From NCBI GenBank assembly GCA_037013495.1, contig CM072806.1, forward strand, positions 28,150,001-28,214,000: a stretch of DNA of 64,000 nucleotides, in the 5' to 3' direction. This document shows positions 21,925 to 31,290 of the stretch, one piece after another. This DNA comes from Hippophae tibetana (taxonomy: Eukaryota; Streptophyta; Magnoliopsida; Rosales; Elaeagnaceae). The notes under the pieces are model-generated. The model saw only the letters and a program-made list of their open reading frames with translations, ran no database searches and was not told the origin of the DNA. The first letter of the stretch is position 1, and every line of letters starts with the position of its first letter. The position numbers and the translations under genes were made by a program.

Positions 21925-23257
21925 TGAAAGTTTATTTAGCTACAAATCTAATTCGCTAGAGAGGATGAATAGATAATTAGCAAAAATATGAAAAATTAAA
22001 ATTTTCGCAACAATTAGTCAAGTAATCGCGTGTAAATAAACTAATTTAAAAAAATTATAATAACGCATGATATTTTTAGGTGGAAACAACCTAGGCCACA
22101 ATAATTACCAAAGAGAAAAACCATCGGTCCACCAGACCACTTAACTATCCACTATGAAAATAATGTTCAATTACAAGGTTAAGACTCAAACTACCTAGCA
22201 AGGTACTATACACATGTAACCTACTTACAAGCCTCTACTTTATTTCATAGTATCCATAAGCAAGGTGTTGGGATACAGACCAACGTTCTGATTCAGTTGG
22301 CACCTAAAAGGTTAGAACAATAATACAAGTGCAAGGTATGTCCTAGTATGGATTAAACAATGAAAAAACCTAACTAGATGATTTAATAGAATAATAGATA
22401 AATCAAAATAACTACCAACATTAGAACAAATGTTTAAGCACAATAATTCAAATATTATAGGCTTTTTAATCAATTAAACACAACAACAAAATGTTTGATA
22501 AACTGACCAATGAGAAAATCCTGATAGAAAGATTTTTGTAGAATAGTTTAAAGAGAAATCTTAGAATGCAAAAGTCGATTCAAGTATGATTAATTAAGAT
22601 ATAGAGCATTAAGTTCTTTATATATGAATATTGAATCCCTAATGCTTCGTTATAGTCTAATTACAATTATGTCCATTAAAACATTTATATACTAGTAAAT
22701 AATAGAGATAAAATAGTAATTGACATATTTGGCTTGAGTAAAAGTTAGGTTAAAGTTAAAAACCTGGCTGCTCGATCAATCTAATCAATCCTCGATCAAT
22801 CTTGGGTAATAGATTTTTTTTAAACAAGTAGATTGATGTACTCAATTTTTGATCGATCTAATCAATCCTCGATTGATCTTGGGTAATAAAATTGTTTTTG
22901 AAACAAGTGGATTGATGTACTCAATTTTTCATCGATCTAATGCTCAATCTATTGAACATTAGTATCTCGATCGACCTATCTCAATTTAAAATTAACTTGG
23001 TGCCTTTTTATCAAGGTAGATCGATTATTGATCGATCTAGACATGTCTCGAGGGATTGAGTGACCAATAAGAAAAATATTCCTATATGCCTAATATGAAA
23101 TCAAACATGCATAAAAACAAATATAAACCTCAAATGTATTTGTTGGACCCTCATAGTTTCTTTGGCTTGAAAAATCTTCTTAAAAGACTTACATAGAAAC
23201 TAAAATTAAATTTAACTATTTTCTTCACGATTATAGCCAACGCTCATAAACCTTACA
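21925..23257 (-). repeat. 3' LTR of the gag-only element
   Basis: 1333 bp, with TGAAAG at 21925 and CCTTACA ending at 23257. It contains TATATAAAG on the minus strand (22627-22619). Upstream of that is a TCGATC-rich block (22771-23050) with a tandem duplication of about 78 bp (units at 22779 and 22856). Confidence 0.85.
22771..23050. repeat. TCGATC-rich block with 78-bp tandem duplication
   Basis: Words such as GATCGATCTA and CTCGATCAAT are packed in this segment. Two units beginning ATCTAATCAATCCTCG lie at 22779 and 22856, and a partial third starts at 22935. The 5' LTR (29310-29580) has similar TCGATC words but only one such unit. Confidence 0.8.
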
Positions 23258-23556
23258 TAGTGAAAATATACTATGATCTAATGAAACCATCTTCGCTTGT
23301 ATCTCGACAGCTCATGTTTACATTGAAAGAAAAAAAAACATAAACAACCAAAAAAACTTGTCCCGAAAGACTCATTATTCATTAGTTTAGTGTATATATA
23401 AATAGAAAAGTAAAGAATATTTATAAGAGTGAGTAATAAACATATAGAAATTAAAAACACAATTCTCCCTATGTGTAATATCTCTAAAAAAGATTTTCAA
23501 AGTAATTCTACCCCTAAAATGGTTCTCCACTTTTTGTAGATTTTTTAATTACAGTT

Positions 23557-23582
23557 CTTATTTTTCTCCCCTTATTTGTCAT
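23557..23582 (-). other. Polypurine tract-like site
   Basis: The minus strand reads AAATAAGGGGAGAAAAATAAG, a copia-style purine tract. It lies about 300 bp before the 3' LTR, so it may be an internal tract and not the priming one. Confidence 0.45.
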
Positions 23583-23874
23583 ATGAATAAAGAACTAAAA
23601 AAAATACAAGCATGGATATTGCATTTTCATTTAAGATGAATCTAAAATCTAAAAACAATCAAGAAAATAAACAATAAACAGAAAAAGTACACATTAATAG
23701 GTGAAACAAATGTAGTGTATTGATTGATATGATCCATGTATAGCAATAAATAGATATCAAATGCACTTCAAAACATAAAACGTCAAAAAAATGACATTGA
23801 AACAACCAATATAATAGTATAAAACAAAAAAAACAAGATAAAGATAAATCATTGTCTTGGAGATTGAAACACAT

Positions 23875-24948
23875 ACTATGAGTGGATATCCTTGATCATG
23901 GAATGCATTGACTCTTGTCGTTCGTCTATGGAAATCATCCTTTGTTCTATACCATCCACTTTGGTTAACAATGCTTCCATTCTCATATATACTTCATTTT
24001 CAAACAAGTCCTGACGAGAAGGCATAAAAGCAAGCATATTTTCCATATCTTTATACCCAAATATAACATTTGGAACTCTACCACTAGTTCTAATAGTAGC
24101 AAATCCTCCTCCACCAGTATCGACATTAGTGGATGTCTATCTCTTTGAAGTTTGGTCAGATAATCTTAAGATTGTTGACTTTCCAATGTCACCTATCAAG
24201 CACACGAAATTAGAATCCCATATTAGTGGTACACCCATAGCTAGAATCAATTGGGTGTTGAGATAACCATAAGGAAGACTGATCCTCGGTTTAACATTCT
24301 AAGATTGGTTTATGATTTTGTTATAAATGATTGTACCTATATTTAATGCAATTCCTTTTCTAACAAAGTATAATATCTTGCCATGTAGGTAGCAAATCTT
24401 AGATGAGTACTTGGATGGAAATAGATTTTCACATACCATCTTGTTCAAAACTTCATAGAAAAGAATGAATCCACCTTAAATGCATATTTGTCTAGCATTG
24501 AGATCAACATGATGTGAAAAAGAAATTTTGGTCAAAAAAATTGCATTGGTGATGTTATACCATTCCAAGTGAAATCAGAATCCCTGGTGTTCGTGATAGA
24601 TAAAAATGTGTTGATTCTCTGGGTCGAGATGTCAACTATTTTATTTTGAACAAAAACTTTATAACTCATTGGCCTAAGGTGATGAGTTTTGGGTCAATAT
24701 TGGCATAAAATTCATGAAATACAGTAGGTAACATAATTTTATGGGTTTGAATAAGTATTGCTAACCTAGAGCCCTAATGGCTCATGTGATTCCTATTCGT
24801 GAAAATCAATCCAAGTTATTCCACACTCATAAAAAATTGGATGTTTTGCAAAATCAGTTTGATACATTAATTCAAATTCGTCATCCCACCATTAATATGA
24901 ATGTGGAGCAAGATCACCACGAGGAAGTTCACGTTTCCTAATAGACAT
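23875..24948 (-). pseudogene. Extra ORF of the gag-only element; plant transposon-associated domain, broken
   Basis: A continuous readable protein of about 350 residues starts at ATG 24948 (MSIRKRELPRG) and ends at the TAG at 23877-23875, with several internal stops. Readable segments are FELMYQTDFAKHPIFYECG, GGFILFYEVLNKMVCENLFP, YSSKICYLHGKILYFVRKGI, ISLPYGYLNTQLILAMGVPL and a C-terminal heptad-like MEALLTKVDGIEQRMISIDE that suggests a coiled coil. The layout resembles the domain annotated in plants as putative plant transposon protein. That assignment is from memory of the family and is tentative. It has the orientation of the element and its own TATA-bearing upstream region. The function is unknown. 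Confidence 0.5.
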
Positions 24949-25322
24949 AAAAAACTAAGCATAAACCTAAAAAGTCAAAAATACCCCTTGAACTAAAAAA
25001 TAGCTAAATTGATGGAATTTTTTCAAATATTTGCAAAATCAAGGTCAATAAACTAATGTTGGAGTATAGAAAATGAATATATGACAATTATTGAATAAAC
25101 AAATGTGTTTGTTTGGAAGGAAAATGGAGAAAAAGGATTGAAGTGACTTTTGCTTAAATGTGATTTTTTTTGTAGAGATTGATGCTAGAAAAGTGAATAA
25201 AAATCAATTGTAAGTGAAATAGGAGCAAAAATAAGTGCATTTGATGGAGTTTTGAGTGTAAATTGAGAGGGGCATAAGAAAAGGAGGCAAGGGTTCATAA
25301 GGCGGAGGGAAAAAGAAGATGA

Positions 25323-25420
25323 GTATATAAATTGAACCTATTCGATTGATCGAGATTAATGTCGATCGATCAACATTCATATTTCAATCAATCGATAATA
25401 CTGCCGATCAATCAACAATC
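25323..25420 (-). promoter_or_regulatory. Internal promoter-like region with TCGATC module and TATA
   Basis: On the minus strand a TCGATC-rich block (25420-25340) is followed at once by TTTATATAC (about 25332-25323), then about 375 bp of leader to the ATG of the extra ORF at 24948. Both LTRs show the same order: TCGATC block, then TATATAAAG. Confidence 0.5.
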
Positions 25421-26079
25421 ATAATTCTTGAAAATTACAAAACTATCCCTAAGTCTTATATCTACTCAAATATTTCACGTAAACACTCAAAAAATAAATA
25501 AATAATTCAGAAAAAGATTTAATAAAAATACAATGTTTTTAATCAAGATAGTAGATTTATTTAAATATAAACTTCACTCAAATAATCAATTTTAAAATAA
25601 AAATTATAATTTAACAAAATTGAATTATTTGCAGTATGCATAAGCATTCTGATAAAGCATATATACATTTTTAAATACATGGTGACATAGTGACAATTGC
25701 TCAAAATATTAAAAATATTGAAATTGCAATAGTATGTTCATTAGTCATTCATGATTAATTGTGAGAGATTTAAAGAAAATGAGTATCACCTATCATGAAA
25801 AACTGTAGTTAAATTCAAACATGTATAAAATAAATTTTACTTGCTAAGAGAGAACTTAATTAAATTTTTTTAATTTTTTCTCATTATTTATGATAATTTT
25901 TTATATGAAGGATTGATTATTTATTTTTCTTTTTGTATAACCATCTGTCACTCTTTATTTTTGTGCATGCAAATTGCTTTTTATCTATTTCCTTTATCAT
26001 ATTAATTTTTGAAAGAGATATACACGAACCAATATACCTAGTATGGTGAATTTTACACTATTTATGAAGTAGACCTCTC

Positions 26080-26869
26080 TACTAACTACGTTACCTTCAC
26101 ACATCACAATAGATAGCCCCCTTAAAACTAAGTGTCTATCTATAACATCATTTTATAAAGTGAAAAAATAGAGTTCAAACATAATTTTTGCAATCAAGTT
26201 TATCTCAAGCCCTTAAATCTCACACAATTAATTACAAACTTCAAGCATGACATACTTATGTATTCAATGAGTGTGTGAGTGGCTTCTTTGTTAACATCGA
26301 TCAGTTGATGTAAGGAAAAATATAAATGCATAGAACACAATACTTAATTATACAATTAATAATTAATCAAAATAAATTAAGTTATGTAAAATATTTATTT
26401 TCTTGATCCAAAATAATATTTGAAGTTTATGTCAATATTAGAACAATTATACTCCTTTGAAAGTTTTTTTTTAAATAATATTTTTTAAATAAACTAAAAC
26501 AAAATTAAGAATCAAACAACTAAGTTCAAACTTAGAAATAAACAATTAAACTAGTCAAACTAACATGTTCAGGTAGAGTCAATCAACCACAAAATAAAAC
26601 ATTTTAGATGAAAAAGAAAGATAATTAGTTGTCCAAAAAAATGCAATCTTTTCTAACCCAAGTTTTCTTGAATTTTGTTTCGTAATGTTCTTGGGTTTTG
26701 ATTCAGCTAACTTAGTTATTTTTGACATGTTCTTGGATTTACCCATATTTTTGCATTTCTTTTTCTTTTTCATCATTTGGTAAAGATATAGCATTGATGT
26801 ATGAGTGATGAAAATTAATTTCAGAATATTAAGCATGAAAGACATTGTTAAAATATGGATATGTCACAA
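26080..26869 (-). other. Post-gag non-coding region of copy 2
   Basis: Collinear with 11818-12405 of copy 1. The ORF at 26845-26579 shows a lysine-rich text (MMKKKKKCKNMGKSKNMSK) that aligns with the end of the gag region of copy 1. I see no enzymatic domain. Confidence 0.5.
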
Positions 26870-28511
26870 GAAATCTACAATTATTCTAATATGACCTTTT
26901 CTACCACAGTTATGAAAAGTAGGCACAAATTTAACATGTTTTTTAATCACAGGTGCAACTATTCTTTATGTGTAGTAGAATACAATAGGAGTAGAGTTAG
27001 AAGGTCTTACCAATTGAGTTTTTGATGTTGAAAGTATACCAAACTCAGTTGATTTTGAAAAATATGGTGTAGTATGCTCATCTACATATCCTTGCCCTCT
27101 CTTGTCTCTAGGAGGTTTTCCATACTCTAAAATTTTGTTCAACCTTTCAGTTCCAATGGTTAGCCTTTTTACAGCTTCTTTCAATTGTTCAAGTTCATAT
27201 ACCAAATTTTGTTTTTTCTAATCTAAACCTACAAGACTTGAATTCAAACCATTAATACACTCAAAAAATTCAAGTTTTTTTTCTTTTTTTAGTACTAATG
27301 AATTTATTTTATAGGATTTTAGTTAAGTCTAGTCAATTTTACAAGTAATCTATCCTTTTTCTTTTTACATCCTATTAAAACTATGAATAATTTAGTAATA
27401 CTAGTGACATTAAATTTATTAAGTAAGAACCTAGAGTCACTTTTCTTATTGTTTGAATTAATAATAGATTTATTGGAGTATCCACCAATTTTTGTATTAA
27501 ATACCAGAAAGTTGGTGTTACTATTTTCTAATTCAACTGGAGTTTCGTTGCCACTATTAGAGTCAGTAAGTGTAGTATTGAAAGCTCTTCCAATTTTATT
27601 TGTCTTATTTGCACAATCAGTTGTAAAATGACCATAACCCATACATTTAAAATATTGAGGTCTAGTGGGTTTAGATTTCTTACAATCGGAACTCATAGAT
27701 TTGAGTTTTTTTAGATTCTGATCCTTTTGATGACTTGATTGTCCTTTGCTCTGATGGTTCTTTTTATTGAAAATTTTTTATCTTCTAGTTATGATACCAG
27801 TTCTTCATCATCATTATCACCATCCTTAATCATTGTTGTTTTGAAAGCAACAACTTTGTTATTTGTAGGAGTTCAAAAGGTAATGTCAAAAGTGAGAAGT
27901 GAGTCAACTAGCTCCTCAATTTTAATGGTGTCCACATCTTTGCTTTCATCTATTATGGTGACTTTTTCATAGAAGTGATTTGGTAAGGAGCACAATATTT
28001 TTCTAACCGACCTAAATTCCTCAATTTTCTCACCAAGATTAGCAAAAGAGTTAGCAATATCACTTGATTTAGTATAGAATTCAAAAAATGTTTCATCTTT
28101 TTTTATTCTGAGATTTTCAAATTGAATACCAAGCATGGAAAGTTTAGTTCATTTAAATTGTATGGTGCCCTCATAGGCAACCTCTAAAATATCCCAAACA
28201 TGCTTAGTAGTATCAATATGTGAAATACGATGGAACTCATCAGCAAACACAATGCTAAAGATAGTATTAATACCTTTCTGATTTCAGTTACTACCAATTT
28301 TATCTTCAATGGATCAATCTTTCTTAGGCTTAAGAATGACTACATTATCTTTGGTAATCGTATGTGGTTTCCAACCATAAAGCACAGAGTTCTAGACACT
28401 CTTATCTATAGATCATAGAAAGGCTTTTATACAAGCCTTCCAATAAGGGTAATTAGACCTATCAAATTAAGGTGCACAAGTTATAGAAGAACTCTCTCTC
28501 AAATGATCCAT
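26870..28511 (-). pseudogene. Copia-type gag of copy 2, broken
   Basis: ATG at 28511 starts MDHLRESSSITCAP. The UBN2-type domain follows, with GINTIFSIVFADEFHRISHI and TTKHVWDILEVAYEGT at about 28290-28150, then MLGIQFENLRIKKDETFFEF and SDIANSFANLGEKIEEF at 28136-28000, SVRKILCSLPNHFYEKVTII and DTIKIEELVDSLLTF at 27990-27880. The first knuckle (YFKCMGYGHFTTDC, about 27660-27610) has lost its first Cys to Tyr. A coiled-coil stretch at 27205-27090 has ELEQLKEAVKRLTIGTERLN. The second knuckle near 26930-26880 (FHNCGRKGHIRIIV) has lost its first and last Cys. Several stops interrupt it. Copy 1 has kept the Cys residues lost here, so the ancestral gag had two complete knuckles. Confidence 0.8.
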
Positions 28512-28547
28512 AACAAGGTCCTAGGAAAACACTAAGTAAATATAGTG

Positions 28548-28562
28548 ACCTGCTCTGATAGT
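28548..28562 (-). other. Primer-binding site, initiator-Met tRNA type
   Basis: The minus strand reads TACTATCAGAGCAGG, next to the LTR end at 28565. It matches the TGGTATCAGAGC site of copia elements with two early changes. Confidence 0.7.
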
Positions 28563-28564
28563 AA

Positions 28565-29777
28565 TTGAAAGTTTATCTAGTTATAGATCTAATTAGCTAA
28601 AGGGGGTGAATAGATAATTAGTAAAAATATGACAAATTAATTTTTTTGTAGACAGGTAGATATGCAATCATGTGTAAAAAAAATAATGTAAAAAATTAAA
28701 ACAACACACAAGATTTTTAGGTGAAAACAACCTATACCACAATAATGACCCAAGACAAAAACCACCGATCTATTGGAGTACCTAACTATCCACTATGAAA
28801 ATAATGTTCGATTAAAAGGCTAGAGCTCAAACTGTCCACCAAGGTAATGTCCCCAAGTAACCCACTTATAAGCCTCCACTTTCTTTAATAGTCTCCATAA
28901 GCAAGCTATTCAGATCTGGACCAATATTCTGATAAACTCAGTCACACAAGTTATTAAACCTATTCAGCTGGCACTTGAAAAGTTAGCATAATAACACAAA
29001 AACTCAAATATTGTAGGTTTGTTAATCAATCAAACACAATCAAAAAATGTTTGATAAATTAACTAATGAAAAAGACTAATAGAAAGATTTTTACAAAACA
29101 AATTTAGAGAGAGAGCTTATAATGCAAAAGTTAATTCAAGTATGGTTAATTAAAATATGGAGCATTAGGTTCTTTATATAGAAAAGCCCTAATGCTAGGT
29201 TAAAGTCTACTTAAAATTCTATTCATTAAACAATTCATAACAATAAATAATATGGACAAAATAGTAATTACAATATTTGGCTTGAGTAAAAATTAAATTA
29301 AAGTTGAAAACTTGTCCGGTCAATCGATCTTAGTCAAGCTCGATCAATCGAGGCAAAAAGTTCGAACGATTTAATCAATCCTCGTTTGATCTAAGATAAT
29401 AAAAAAATAAATTCTAAAACAGGTAGATTAATGTACTCAATTTTTGATCGATCAAACATTAATATCTTGATCAATCTACTTCAATTGAAAATTAACTTGG
29501 TGAATTTTTGTTCAAGGTAGATCGATTCTCGATCGATTTATTCATCTCGATCGATTTAGACATGTCTCGATCGAGAGAGTAACCTATATACAAAATGTTC
29601 ATATGTATCTAATATGAAATCTAACGTGCATAAAAACATACATATATTATAAATGTGTTCGTTGGAGCTCGATAGTTTTTTTTTACTTAAAAAATATTCT
29701 TGAAAAACTCACTTAAAAACTAAAATTAAATTTGGATGTTTTGTTCACGAATATTGTCAACACTTATTAACCTTACA
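28565..29777 (-). repeat. 5' LTR of the gag-only element
   Basis: 1213 bp, bounded by TGAAAG at 28565 and CCTTACA ending at 29777. It has TATATAAAG on the minus strand near 29180 and a TCGATC block at 29310-29580. It differs from the 3' LTR by many substitutions and by lacking one 78-bp unit, which indicates an old insertion. Confidence 0.85.
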
Positions 29778-29782
29778 CTTTT

Positions 29783-29995
29783 AATTTGCAAATGAGTGTT
29801 TTCATGCATAAACCTTCAAGTGTTTTCAATTTAATCAATTTGAAGCAAAAATATTTGAAAAATAACAGAACATACTCGTTATTCCAAAAACATAGATTTG
29901 TTTAGATAATGATAAAATCATGCATATTCAAATCTTTTCATAATATTTAAGTGCAAATAAATCACAAAATAATATTGTTTTTTAAGCACTCATCA
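29783..29995 (-). mobile_element. Gypsy-type LTR, right piece (LTR 5' end)
   Basis: Ends GCACTCATCA at 29995, the same terminus as the solo LTR at 8316. It continues the piece at 20871-21924 across the inserted element. Confidence 0.75.
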
Positions 29996-29999
29996 CTCA

Positions 30000-31070
30000 G
30001 CTTTTTTTTTAATGCAAGATCAGACACTTAAATATTCATTTAACACACAAGTGATCACCTCACTGCTTATGCTTATCTACGTAGATGATATTATACTTAC
30101 TAGAAGTAACACTATCTATAATGAGAAACTATTGGGAGTAACACTATCTATATTGAGAAACTAGTTGGGCTATTGAATGGTAATTTTCTTTGAAAGACCT
30201 TAGCCATTTACATTTTTCCTTGGAACAATGTTGCAATTATATGATGAAAAACTGCACTTGCACTTGAATCGCTGGAAGTACATCAATAATTGGATCACCA
30301 AGGCAAGGCTTGCTAGCATTAAACCTTTGAAAGCCCCTATGTGTTCTAAGTCAGTTTTGGCAAAGTTTGAATGCCTGATGTTAAAGGATCCATGTACTTA
30401 TAAGTGTATTGTTAGAGCTCTACAATAGGTTTGGCCAATTCCTACGCAATTCCACGAAGGCCCATTGGCAAGCTACTAAACGTATCCTATGTTATCTCAA
30501 AGGGACAATCACTTATGGTTTGGTGCTTCAAAAGTCGTGTGTTTGGCTCATAAGTTTCGCTGACTCAAATTGAGCTTCCTATCAAGATGACATGAAGAGT
30601 ACTTTGAGATATCGAATATATTTTGGAGATAATCTTGTATCACGGACGACTTCAAAACAAAAGGTTGTAGCAAAGTCAAGCACCGAAGCCCAGTACAGAT
30701 CATTAGCACCTGGTTTTATAGAGATTGTGTGATTGCAATCTATTCCAAGTGAATTAACGGTTAAGGAAGTTCATATGCCAATTTTTTTCTCTGATAACAT
30801 CAGTGCCAAGCATCTATCAACCAACCCTGTAATGCATGCAAAGATTGATTTACACTCATTATAGATCTTGTTGAAGAGAAATTGGATATTAGATTTATAT
30901 CTTCCAAAGAGCAAGCAGTCGATGTCTTCACCAAGCGTTTGGGAGAGACAAAGTTCAACTCCAACAAGACCAAACTAATGGTGCTTCTAGATCTACGAAT
31001 TTTAAAAATCAAATTTCCTAAGCAACATTTTGGTCAACTGAAAAGAATATTTATCTCTTATAACAATTGA
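30000..31070 (+). pseudogene. Plus-strand copia pol remnant, part 3: RT catalytic end and RNase H
   Basis: Text resumes with LIYVDDIILTRSN at about 30070-30115, an intact YVDD box. It continues with a degraded RNase H: GALQ-like VRALQ at 30410, a WKY/RWKYINNWITKARLASIK stretch, and SKEQAVDVFTKRLGETKFNS near 30900-30960, the usual copia C-terminal DxFTKPL motif. Stops and frameshifts are frequent. It belongs to the same element as 18000-19212 and 20605-20870. No 3' LTR is recognisable before the transporter gene. Confidence 0.8.
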
Positions 31071-31104
31071 CGTAGTCTACAACATCTGAATTCCTCTATT
31101 GCTG

Positions 31105-31280
31105 TTACCCATTCTTTCTTCGAGATCAACAATTTCAAATTCCGCAACATATTCCATCCAAACAAATGAAGAAAAATGGTACTAAAAAATTATTACCCAT
31201 TCTTTCTTCGAGATCAACAATTTCAAATTCCGCAACATATTCCATCCAAACAAATGAAGAAAAATGGTACTAAAAAATTA
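31105..31280. repeat. 88-bp tandem duplication in the transporter 3' region
   Basis: Two units (31105-31192 and 31193-31280) look identical by eye, starting TTACCCATTCTTTCTTCGAG. The second ends 10 bp before the TGA of the zinc-transporter gene, so the pair probably lies in its 3' UTR. Confidence 0.92.
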
Positions 31281-31290
31281 AGAATAAAAA

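Larger units (their letters stand above)
21925..29777 (-). mobile_element. Non-autonomous gag-only copia-type element, copy 2, with both LTRs
   Basis: The 7853-bp element has LTRs at 28565-29777 (5') and 21925-23257 (3'), both bounded by TGAAAG...CCTTACA on the plus strand. It has an initiator-Met-type primer-binding site next to the 5' LTR and a gag (28511-26870). I found no protease, integrase, RT or RNase H text in the 1.6 kb between gag and the 3'-most ORF, nor elsewhere. An additional ORF (24948-23875) and an internal promoter-like region (25420-25323) precede the 3' LTR. The design fits the published TR-GAG class of gag-only elements; mobilisation would need polymerase from an autonomous relative. 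It inserted into an older gypsy-type LTR. Confidence 0.8.
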
